Shown here piece by piece: positions 57,097 through 64,000 of a DNA stretch of 64,000 bases. Under the pieces are notes generated by a model. That model saw nothing but the letters and a program-made list of their open reading frames with translations. It was not told the origin of the DNA and ran no database searches. This DNA is from Pseudarthrobacter phenanthrenivorans Sphe3 (lineage in GTDB: Bacteria > Actinomycetota > Actinomycetes > Actinomycetales > Micrococcaceae), in NCBI RefSeq assembly GCF_000189535.1, contig NC_015145.1, forward strand, positions 3,968,001 through 4,032,000, in the 5' to 3' direction. The translations under genes and the position numbers were made by a program. Each line of letters starts with the position of its first letter. Position 1 is the first letter of the stretch.

Positions 57097-58186
57097 CCTT
57101 TCGGTTGGCCGTGACCAGGAGCCACAGCAGGAACGGGGCACCAAGCGCGCCGGTGATGACGCCCACGGGCAGGACGGTGCCGTCCAGCAGCAGGGGGGCA
57201 AGGTTGGCGGCCGCGTAGTCGGCCGCAAGGACGATGAGGGCACCCACCAGGGCCGACGCCGGGAGGCTGGCTTTCCCGGCGAAGCGGCGGGCGATGGGAC
57301 CGGCCAGGAAGGCGACGAACGAGACTGGCCCGGCGGCTGCAGTCGCCACCGCTGCAAGCGCAACGGCAACGACCACCAGCGCCAGGCGGGTGGCGCTGAC
57401 CCTGATGCCCAGGCCCGCGGCGGCGTCCGGTCCAAGCTCAAGGATGCGCAGCGGGCCGGCGATGGCCGCCGCGGCAGGAAGCAGGACCAACAGGGCAAGG
57501 GCAAGGACACCGGCGCGGTCCCAGCTGGCGGAGTTCAGGGAGCCGTTGAGCCAGACGAGCGCGTCGGCTGCGGTTCGGATATCTGCCCGGGTCATCAGGA
57601 AGCTCACCACTGCATGCAGCGCGGCGGCGATCCCCACCCCTGACAGGATGAGGCGGTTGCCGGCGGCGTCACCGCGGCCGTTGCCGCTGATGGTGCCGCT
57701 GGAGATGGCGTAAATGAGGGCCGCGACGCCGAGCGCGCCGGCAAGTGCTGCCCCCGAGACGGCCGCCCCGGAGGCACCGAAAATAACGATGGCCACCACG
57801 GCAGCAGCGCTGGCGCCGTAGCTGATGCCGATGATGTCCGGGCTGGCCAGCGGATTGCGGAGCATCGTCTGGAACAGGGCGCCCGCCAGGCCGAACGCGA
57901 GCCCGATCATGGTGCCGATAACGGCCCGCGGCAGCTTGTTCTCCATCACGATGAAGCTGGCGCCGGGGATCTTCTCACCGCCGGTCAGGTGGGCGATCAG
58001 GATTTTGAAGAAGTCGGGGATGGTGACGGTGTAGCTGCCCAGCAGGACGGACACGGCAAAAAGGACCACGACGGCGGCGGCCAGGAGCGCAGTCCGGTTC
58101 AGGCCGCTGCGAAATGGCAGGAATCGGTAATGTCTTACCGCCGGACTGCCGTCAAATGTCATCTCGCGGGACTTGGTGAGGTTCAC
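57089..58186 (-). CDS. Iron-siderophore ABC transporter permease (FecCD type), second
   Basis: 365 residues from GTG 58186, which overlaps the stop codon of the first permease (GTGA). About nine to ten membrane helices. Family lines are KLPRAVIGTMIGLAFGLAGA, QTMLRNPLASPDIIGISYGA, GVGIAAALHAVVSFLMTR and AGPVSFVAFLAGPIARRFAG (coupling-loop side). It should form a heterodimeric channel with the product of 58183-59274. Confidence 0.95.
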   Translation of the reverse strand: MNLTKSREMTFDGSPAVRHYRFLPFRSGLNRTALLAAAVVVLFAVSVLLGSYTVTIPDFFKILIAHLTGGEKIPGASFIVMENKLPRAVIGTMIGLAFGLAGALFQTMLRNPLASPDIIGISYGASAAAVVAIVIFGASGAAVSGAALAGALGVAALIYAISSGTISGNGRGDAAGNRLILSGVGIAAALHAVVSFLMTRADIRTAADALVWLNGSLNSASWDRAGVLALALLVLLPAAAAIAGPLRILELGPDAAAGLGIRVSATRLALVVVAVALAAVATAAAGPVSFVAFLAGPIARRFAGKASLPASALVGALIVLAADYAAANLAPLLLDGTVLPVGVITGALGAPFLLWLLVTANRKDA

Positions 58187-59274
58187 AGCCCGGCTCCCTT
58201 CCCGCGGCGGATCAGCCAGACGAAAACGGGGGCGCCCACGAGGGCGGTCATGATGCCGGCCGGGACTTCGCCGGGAAGGAGCACCACGCGGCCGATGATG
58301 TCCGCGCCCAGGAGCAGCGCCGGCGCGAGGACCAGCGAGAACGGCAGGATCCAGCGGTAGTCCGGACCGGTCAGGAAGCGGACGGCGTGCGGAATGACCA
58401 GGCCAACGAACGCAATGGGGCCGGCCAGCGCCGTGGCGGACCCGCACAGCAGCACCACACCGAGGGCTGTGACGCCGCGGGCCAGGCCTACGCTCTGGCC
58501 GAGGCCGCGGGCTATGTCGTCCCCGAGGGCCAGGCTGTTCAGGACGCGCCCGGTCAGGAGCACGATGACCGCGCCGGCGGCAAGGAAGGGCAGTCCGGAC
58601 AGCACCACGGACCAGTCGCGTCCGGCGATGCCGCCCACCTGCCAGAAACGGAAGCGGTCCAGGGTGTCCTGGCTGGATACCAGGATGACGTTCATCAGGG
58701 AGTACAGGCCGGCGTTCAGCGCCGCGCCTGCCAGGGCAAGCTTCACGGGGGTGGCACCGTCCCGGCCCAGGGAGGCAATGAGGTAAACCACGACGGCGGC
58801 GGCTGCGGCCCCGACGAAAGCGAACCAGATGTAGCCGGAGAGTGAGCCGACACCGAAGACGTAGATGCCGGTGACCACCGCGAGGGCAGCCCCGGCGTTG
58901 ACGCCCATGATGCCCGGGTCGGCGAGCGGATTCCTGGCCACGCCCTGCATCGCTGCACCCGCCAGCCCCAGTGCGCCGCCGGCCAGCAGGCCAAGGACGG
59001 TACGGGGAATGCGGGCATGGACCACGGCATGGTCGCCGTTGGCGGGATCAAACGCAGCCAGCGCCTCCCACACCGTGGCCAGGGACAGCCCCCTGGCGCC
59101 GACGGCCAGGGAGGCCCCGGCCAGCAGGGCAAGTACGACGACGGCGGCCAGCAGCCAGGCGGCGCGCTTCCCCCCGAAAGCGCGGGCGCGGGCAGTGTCA
59201 ACTGCTCCCTTGGCCGGCACGAAGGTGCCGGACCCCGGCTCGTGGCGCGCCGCCGTCGTCGTACTCTGCGTCAT
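58183..59274 (-). CDS. Iron-siderophore ABC transporter permease (FecCD type), first
   Basis: 363 residues. After a hydrophilic N-terminus of about 35 residues come the usual helices. Motifs are RIPRTVLGLLAGGALGLAGA, QGVARNPLADPGIMGVNAGA, FRFWQVGGIAG and AGPIAFVGLVIPHAVRFLTG (typical FecCD). It starts ten bases after the binding-protein stop codon. Confidence 0.95.
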   Translation of the reverse strand: MTQSTTTAARHEPGSGTFVPAKGAVDTARARAFGGKRAAWLLAAVVVLALLAGASLAVGARGLSLATVWEALAAFDPANGDHAVVHARIPRTVLGLLAGGALGLAGAAMQGVARNPLADPGIMGVNAGAALAVVTGIYVFGVGSLSGYIWFAFVGAAAAAVVVYLIASLGRDGATPVKLALAGAALNAGLYSLMNVILVSSQDTLDRFRFWQVGGIAGRDWSVVLSGLPFLAAGAVIVLLTGRVLNSLALGDDIARGLGQSVGLARGVTALGVVLLCGSATALAGPIAFVGLVIPHAVRFLTGPDYRWILPFSLVLAPALLLGADIIGRVVLLPGEVPAGIMTALVGAPVFVWLIRRGKGAGL

Positions 59275-59283
59275 GGAAGGTGC

Positions 59284-60375
59284 TTACTTCACTGCGTCCG
59301 CTGCGGTGGCCAGCTGCGGCAGGAACGTGTCCAGCGACCACGGCAGGCTCAGCGGGGAGGAAGCGGAGATGGACAGTGTGAGGGTGTTGTCCGAATCAGC
59401 CACCAGCGCGCCGCTCTTGATGGCCGGGATCTGGCCGAGGAGGGGATCGGACTTGATGGAGTCCGTGGTGGCGGCGTCCGGCACCCAGGTGACGAAGATG
59501 TCCGATTCGAGCTCGTTGGCCTTTTCAGCGGACCAGGGGATGAAGAATTCCTTGGAACCCTTGGACTTCTCTTCAACAACGGGCGCAAGCTTCATGCCGA
59601 TTTCGGAGAGGAACCGGGGACGGTTGTCATTGGCCGTGTAGACGTTGACGCCCTCGGCGGAGGCGGGCTCGAGGTTCCCGTAGATGAAGCTCTTGCCGGC
59701 GATCTGCGGGTATTCGGCGACCTTTTCCTTGATGGTGGCCTCGGTATCGGAGATCAGTTTGGCGGCTTCCGCGTCCTTGCCGAGCGCCTTGCCGATGATG
59801 GAGGTTGAGTCCTGCCAGGACGTTCCGTACGCAACTTCGGGGTGGGCCACCACGGGGGCGATCTCGCTGAGTTTCTTGTAGTCCTCCTCCGTCAGGCCCG
59901 AGTAGGCGGCGAGGATGACGTCCGGCGTGAGCTTGGCGATCTCGGTGAAGTTGATGCCGTCGGCCTCGGAGTACTGGACCGGAGCCTTGTCGGAACCGAA
60001 GCCGGCGCCGAGCTCCTGAAGGGCTGCGTCCTTCCAGGGGGTGGAGCCCTGCTCGTTGCCGCCCCACTCGTTCTTGGGAACACCCACGGGGACTACACCC
60101 AGGGCAATGGCGACGTCGTCATTGACCCAGGAAACGGTGGCTACGCGGGTGGGCTGCTTCTCGATTTTGGTCTCGCCGTAAACATGCTCGATGGTCACGG
60201 GGAACTGGGAGCTGCTGGAGCTGGCGGTACCGGCGTCCGTTGTGGAGGAGGCCGGGCCGGTGGAGCAGGCGGAGAGGGTGAGCGCCGCTGCGGCCAGAAC
60301 GGCCGTCGCCTTGCCGACTGATTTGAACAGCGTGCGCCGGGTGGTGTTGGGCCCGGAGAAAAGGGGGGAAGTCAC
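59284..60375 (-). CDS. Iron-siderophore-binding lipoprotein
   Basis: 363 residues. The signal peptide has a twin arginine (NTTRRTLFK, Arg13-Arg14) and a lipobox LSAC with Cys37, so it is probably exported by Tat and lipid-anchored. The mature part is a FepB/FecB-type binding protein: PTRVATVSWVNDDVAIALGV, LTPDVILAAYSGLTEEDYKK and LGQIPAIKSGALV. It captures ferric siderophore outside the membrane for the two permeases. It is the first gene of the operon, and a DtxR/IdeR-like box lies 30 bases before its start codon. Confidence 0.94.
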   Translation of the reverse strand: MTSPLFSGPNTTRRTLFKSVGKATAVLAAAALTLSACSTGPASSTTDAGTASSSSSQFPVTIEHVYGETKIEKQPTRVATVSWVNDDVAIALGVVPVGVPKNEWGGNEQGSTPWKDAALQELGAGFGSDKAPVQYSEADGINFTEIAKLTPDVILAAYSGLTEEDYKKLSEIAPVVAHPEVAYGTSWQDSTSIIGKALGKDAEAAKLISDTEATIKEKVAEYPQIAGKSFIYGNLEPASAEGVNVYTANDNRPRFLSEIGMKLAPVVEEKSKGSKEFFIPWSAEKANELESDIFVTWVPDAATTDSIKSDPLLGQIPAIKSGALVADSDNTLTLSISASSPLSLPWSLDTFLPQLATAADAVK

Positions 60376-60404
60376 GGAACTCCTTAAGTGAATGAAGCGA
60401 ACTT

Positions 60405-60424
60405 AAGTAAGGCTAGCCTATCCT
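60405..60424. promoter_or_regulatory. DtxR/IdeR-type iron box of the siderophore operon
   Basis: AAGTAAGGCTAGCCTATCCT is centred on the perfect palindrome AGGCTAGCCT, close to the actinobacterial iron-box core TAGGCTAACCTA. A further inverted pair CTTAAGT...ACTTAAG lies at 60383-60407. Repression by iron-loaded DtxR/IdeR is expected. Confidence 0.8.
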
Positions 60425-60527
60425 CGGGAGCATTACGCAAGAGTTTCGTAACTTATTCCCGTACGTGACGAAGGACACTCTCCGTAGCACTGGAAGACCT
60501 TGAACAGCACAAACACGGTTTGGCAGG

Positions 60528-61034
60528 ATGGCAGGCGCCATGCAACCGATCACACCTCAACAAATCCGATCGTCATTCGTCAATGCCAGCCGCTCGGAAA
60601 CCGCAAAGCTCACCCTGCCCAAGGACTTCGATTCCCTCGACTGGGACGGCCTGGACTTCCTGGGCTGGCGGGACGGGAAGATGCCCCTCCGCGGCTACCT
60701 CGTTGTGCCGGACGCCGAGGGCCTCACCGGCGTCATGCTCCGCGCCCCCGAGGGCGGAGCGCGGAAGAACCGGTCTGTACTGTGCGAACTGTGCCGCGAC
60801 GTGTTCTCCAAGGAGGATGTGCTGCTGTGGGTGGCAAGGCGCGCCGGCCAGTCCGGCCGGGACGGCAACACCGTAGGCACCCTCATCTGCGCCGACTTCC
60901 TGTGCTGCGGCAATGTCCGGAAGGAACCGCCGGCCAACGAGATCAACCCGGACCCGTCCGCCGTCGTCCTCCGCCAGATTGAAGGACTGAAGGACCGGAC
61001 CGCCCAATTCCTGGCACGGGTGCGGGCCAAGTAG
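60528..61034 (+). CDS. FBP-domain protein (EF-G-binding, treble-clef zinc finger type)
   Basis: 168 residues from ATG 60528; ATG 60540 (MQPITPQQIRSSF) has a slightly better ribosome site. The zinc-finger cysteines are in SVLCELCRDVF and ICADFLCCGNVRK, and the segment PPANEINPDP follows. This matches the FBP C-terminal domain of FusB-like proteins. Relatives bind elongation factor G and some protect it from fusidic acid, but most actinobacterial members are uncharacterised. It is divergent from the siderophore operon. Confidence 0.88.
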   Translation: MAGAMQPITPQQIRSSFVNASRSETAKLTLPKDFDSLDWDGLDFLGWRDGKMPLRGYLVVPDAEGLTGVMLRAPEGGARKNRSVLCELCRDVFSKEDVLLWVARRAGQSGRDGNTVGTLICADFLCCGNVRKEPPANEINPDPSAVVLRQIEGLKDRTAQFLARVRAK

Positions 61035-61062
61035 CACCGGGCAGGCTTGGCAAACACGAGAA

Positions 61063-61092
61063 AGCCCTCCCCGCAGGATGCGAAGGAGGGCT
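61063..61092. terminator. Hairpin between the FBP gene and the lipoprotein gene
   Basis: AGCCCTCC and GGAGGGCT pair across a 14-base loop between two convergent genes. Confidence 0.65.
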
Positions 61093-61106
61093 CCCCCAAT
61101 TGCGGA

Positions 61107-61793
61107 TCAGCGGTAGGAGAAGCTCATGAGCACGGCCTTCAGCGCCCGGCCCTCGGCACTCCAGTACCACTCTTTCGCCGCCTCGTCGTTCGCGAACTGC
61201 CGGCCATCGAACAGCACGTCTGCGGTCAGAATGCGGTCGCCGAGCTGTATGAGCCCGTACTGCACCTGTCCGTCCGGCGAGATTGGCGACCCTGCCGTTA
61301 GCCCCATGTGGTACGTAGCAGTGCCAAAAGCGTGATCAACATAGAACGACGAACTGGGCGTGGGAACCGCAGCCCCGATCAGGCCCGGCACCGGGTCCGT
61401 CTCGAGTATGAACCTGGAGACGTTGCCGGCCGTGGCGTCGCCGATCTGGCTGTAGTAGACGGCGACCTGCTCGTTGCCGGCGGCATCGTAGACGGTGGCC
61501 GTTTCGACCGCGGGGGACACCGATACCTGTTCATGCTCCACGCGCCAGCCCTCCGGGTAGGCAAAGGACAGGCGGCCATCTGCGAACGTGAAGGTCACCG
61601 GCCCTTTGGGAACAGGAGACGAGGTAGCGGCGGGAACGATGGATGCAGGGGGACTCTGGGTAACTGCCTGGGCAGCAGTGCCGGCTGAGGGACCGCCGTC
61701 CCCGGCAGTGCTGTCAGCCATGCAGCCCGTGAGGGTGAGGGCTGCGACTGCGGTGAGCGCCATGGAGGTGATGGCGCGGCGTGCTGGGCGCAT
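61107..61793 (-). CDS. Putative secreted lipoprotein of unknown function
   Basis: 228 residues with an N-terminal RRAITSMALTAVAALTLTGC; the lipobox Cys is residue 24. A Thr/Pro/Ser-rich linker follows (about 25-63). The globular part begins VTFTFADGRLSFAYPEGWRV, resembling the PsbP/LpqN-like fold seen in actinobacterial lipoproteins. AAAGG lies nine bases before the ATG. No specific role can be assigned. It follows the JetC-like gene after about 190 bp without obvious linkage; that gap holds nothing I can identify. Confidence 0.8.
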   Translation of the reverse strand: MRPARRAITSMALTAVAALTLTGCMADSTAGDGGPSAGTAAQAVTQSPPASIVPAATSSPVPKGPVTFTFADGRLSFAYPEGWRVEHEQVSVSPAVETATVYDAAGNEQVAVYYSQIGDATAGNVSRFILETDPVPGLIGAAVPTPSSSFYVDHAFGTATYHMGLTAGSPISPDGQVQYGLIQLGDRILTADVLFDGRQFANDEAAKEWYWSAEGRALKAVLMSFSYR

Positions 61794-61987
61794 TTGTGGT
61801 GCCTTTCAAGGAAAAGCCGTCAAGCTCATCAGGCAATCAGATGCGGGACCCAGCGTTCCACAACTGCCCGGCGGGAGGATGAAGGCGAGTGAGTGATGTG
61901 AAAAGCATGGCACCCGGACAACATCTTCCAACAGCATCCGGACAATATATCCATCGATTTGTTATAAACGGTTGTCCTTGGTAACGG

Positions 61988-64000
61988 CTAGCGCAAAATG
62001 ATGTCCACCGGGTTCGCCTCGGACCGCCACGCGCCTTCTTCACCGGGCCGGGGCTTGATGACCGGCGCCGTCAGCACGCCGGAGCGGTTGGTTCGCTTGT
62101 CGCGGAGGATTTCCGTGACGGAACCGAGGTGCCGGGACAGGTCGATCACGTTTTCGGGGGCAGCCAGCAGCAGCTGGAAACCGAACTCGTGCAGTGCCTT
62201 GATCCCGGCACCGGCGAACTCTTCGGAGGCCAGCACAAAGGCTTCGTCCATCATCACCGTGCCGTAAGTGGTGAAGCCCTGCTCGGCGATCCCCAGCTGG
62301 TAGCTCAGGGCGGCGGCCATGATGAAGGCTGTGAAGCGCTGCCGCTCGCCGCCTGACATGGACCCGGTGTCCGCGTGCATAAACACCTCGGACTTCTTCG
62401 CGCCGCCCTTTGTGCCCGACGCCGGGCCCGCCACCTCGCGGTGCTCCTTGCACTGGATGAAGAGATGTCCGCGCACGTCGAGCACTTCGGCCCGCCAGCG
62501 CCGGTCTTCGGGTGCCTGCGAACCCAACCGCTTGACCAGGGTTTCCAGGGACTTGTAGCGGGCGGTGAGCTCGGCGTCGTCGTCCCTTTCCCCGCCGCCC
62601 TCCGCCCTGGAGGCGTCCGCACGGGCAGGCCGGGTGTGCCGGGCCTTGAGGGCGTTCTGGATGGCGTCCTTGAACTGCTTTGCGGTGGGCGGCAGGGTCT
62701 GCTTGATGTCCAGTTCCAGGAAGCTGCCTTCGTGGAAGTTGACCTGCGAAAGGATCCCGTTGAGCGGAAGGATGCGGCTGGTGATGGAGCGGCGTTCCTC
62801 ATCGAGCAGGTGCAGCAGCGTGCTGAAGGATTCGTGCGTGCGCTGGTTGAAGAACTGCCGGAACTCCGCCTCCTGTGCAGGCAGGCCGTCGCTGACGATC
62901 GCGTGGTAGCGGGTTTCGAATTCACCGGCGGCGCCGATCGTGGTGCCGTGGTCAGCGGAGATGGCAGTGCCCCATTCGCGGACGAACCCCTCGAAGATCC
63001 GGGTCAGGCGCTCGGCAGTCGCTTGTCCACGGGACTCCGCAGCGTGCAGTTCGCCCAAGAGCGCGGTCCGCACCCGGTTGGCAAGGTTGTCCAGCTCGTG
63101 CATCTCGCTGACGTCGCCGAAATCAGCGAAGTACGGTTCCAGCGCCGTGACGGTGGCGTCCGACGGCGGTGCCTGGGTCAATCGCTGCCGCGCAGCTTCC
63201 AGGAGGGAGTCGGCAGCAGTGAGCTGCCTGTCCAGGGCCTTGTATTCGCTTTGCAGGACCGCGGCGGCCTCGGTGCTGGACTGGTGTTTGTGCCGCACCT
63301 CCTCGATGGTGGCGCGGAGGGGTTCCAGGTCCGCCTGCGCGGCCAGGGCATCCTTCAGGCGCTGCTCGATGCGGGCGAGCTCCTCGGCCGCCACTGCCGC
63401 CGACACCTGCTCCCAAGGGCGGTGGTCCTCGGCGATCCTGCGCAGCGCCTCAAGCTGGCGGCTCATGCCCTGGTGCGAGTCCTCGCGGCTCTGGGCGAGC
63501 TCCGCCGCTTTGGCCACCTCCTGGCGCAGGTCCTCCACCTGGCCGGCCACCAGTTCCAGTTTGGCGGCGTTGTCGAACCCGAGGACGTAATCCTGCCTGC
63601 TGGTGAACCGGTCGTCCTTCTCCACGGTGTGGCGGTTGCGCTTGACCACGCCGCCCAGGCTCAGGCCGCGGTCCAGAGTTGCCAGCTCGTCCGGGTCCTC
63701 CACGCAGGGGTAGGCGAAGTCCAGGGCGATGCGCTCCCGGATCCACTCCCCCGCTTCGGTCGCGGCACCCGTGGCGAGGATGTCCAGCTTGGTCAGCAGG
63801 TCGCCGTCGTGCACGTCCTCCAAAGCCAGCGCACCGCCGGCGAGCGGCTTGGAAACGTCCACCGCCCGCAAGGCGCCCCGCACGTTGTGGTCATTGAGGT
63901 AGCGCGTCACTGCCGCAAAGTGCTCGCCGGGCACCAGCAGGGTGGTGGCGAGGTTCCGGAGCGCGCGTTCTGCGGCGGGGCGCCACTTCTCCTGCCCCTC
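61988..64000 (-). CDS. JetC-like SMC ATPase of a Wadjet/MksB-type condensin (C-terminal part, gene continues beyond the right edge)
   Basis: The frame is open through 64000, and about 670 residues are visible. The edge side reads WRPAAERALRNLATTLLVPG, typical of the hinge-proximal part of JetC-like proteins. Long coiled-coil stretches follow, then the ABC signature MSGGERQRFTAFIMAAALSY and Walker B TVMMDEAFVLAS with a D-loop. The C-terminus is TEILRDKRTNRSGVLTAP. Walker A must lie outside the window. Wadjet complexes (JetABCD) detect and cut plasmid DNA; MksBEF-type relatives have similar ATPases. jetA and jetB should lie to the right. No jetD-like gene follows to the left, where a lipoprotein gene comes next. 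Confidence 0.78.
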   Translation of the reverse strand, partial: EGQEKWRPAAERALRNLATTLLVPGEHFAAVTRYLNDHNVRGALRAVDVSKPLAGGALALEDVHDGDLLTKLDILATGAATEAGEWIRERIALDFAYPCVEDPDELATLDRGLSLGGVVKRNRHTVEKDDRFTSRQDYVLGFDNAAKLELVAGQVEDLRQEVAKAAELAQSREDSHQGMSRQLEALRRIAEDHRPWEQVSAAVAAEELARIEQRLKDALAAQADLEPLRATIEEVRHKHQSSTEAAAVLQSEYKALDRQLTAADSLLEAARQRLTQAPPSDATVTALEPYFADFGDVSEMHELDNLANRVRTALLGELHAAESRGQATAERLTRIFEGFVREWGTAISADHGTTIGAAGEFETRYHAIVSDGLPAQEAEFRQFFNQRTHESFSTLLHLLDEERRSITSRILPLNGILSQVNFHEGSFLELDIKQTLPPTAKQFKDAIQNALKARHTRPARADASRAEGGGERDDDAELTARYKSLETLVKRLGSQAPEDRRWRAEVLDVRGHLFIQCKEHREVAGPASGTKGGAKKSEVFMHADTGSMSGGERQRFTAFIMAAALSYQLGIAEQGFTTYGTVMMDEAFVLASEEFAGAGIKALHEFGFQLLLAAPENVIDLSRHLGSVTEILRDKRTNRSGVLTAPVIKPRPGEEGAWRSEANPVDIILR

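Overview
The window is chromosomal DNA of a high-GC actinobacterium. The two rRNA operons without tRNAs in their 16S-23S spacers, the high GC, the frequent GTG starts and the protein families (actinobacterial PutA, FBP-domain protein, zinc-free S14/L28/L33 set) point to Micrococcaceae, most likely Arthrobacter or Pseudarthrobacter. The species cannot be fixed from this reading.

Layout. 0-3.4 kb: end of an opine/alanine dehydrogenase-like enzyme, an MFS exporter and a divergent LysR regulator with a palindromic T-N11-A operator. 3.4-10 kb: proline catabolism block, with putA, an APC amino-acid permease and a divergent LysR regulator; putA and the permease share an operator-like element. 10-17 kb: panD, an AEC transporter, a sarcosine-oxidase-like flavoenzyme, a drug MFS coupled to a luciferase-like monooxygenase, an aldo/keto reductase and a DJ-1-type protein. 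17-19.3 kb: a 779-residue secreted coiled-coil protein. 19.5-27 kb: a HerA-like ATPase, a membrane-anchored protein of unknown role, an NHL/thioredoxin protein, a CopD-CtaG fusion and the HU protein.

27.2-33.5 kb is a nest of four insertion sequences: IS30 holds an IS110 and an IS256, and the IS256 holds an IS1182. All boundaries and target duplications can be read. The IS110 carries a non-coding leader with the layout of a bridge RNA, and its target loop matches both flanks of the site where the element sits. 33.5-49.7 kb: two essentially identical rRNA operons in direct orientation enclose a LacI regulator, its operator and a GH2 beta-galactosidase. 50-53.7 kb: rpmB-rpmG-rpsN, two paralogous SGNH hydrolases, a MarR regulator and a YciI protein. 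53.76-55.2 kb: an intact IS3-family element. 55.2-60.4 kb: an iron-siderophore uptake operon (binding protein, two permeases, ATPase, siderophore-interacting reductase) behind a DtxR/IdeR-like box. 60.5-64 kb: an FBP-domain protein, a lipoprotein and the C-terminal part of a JetC-like SMC ATPase of a Wadjet-type system running off the right edge.

The least explained feature is a family of short repeats, consensus ACGCTCTMTCASTTGAYGTC, set at an exact 32-bp period. It occurs in five intergenic arrays (near 7.2, 27.3, 33.4, 43.9 and 53.7/55.2 kb). The 27.3 and 33.4 kb blocks were one array before IS30 entered, and IS3 entered another array. Two arrays lie directly beyond the 5S terminators. I do not recognise this family.
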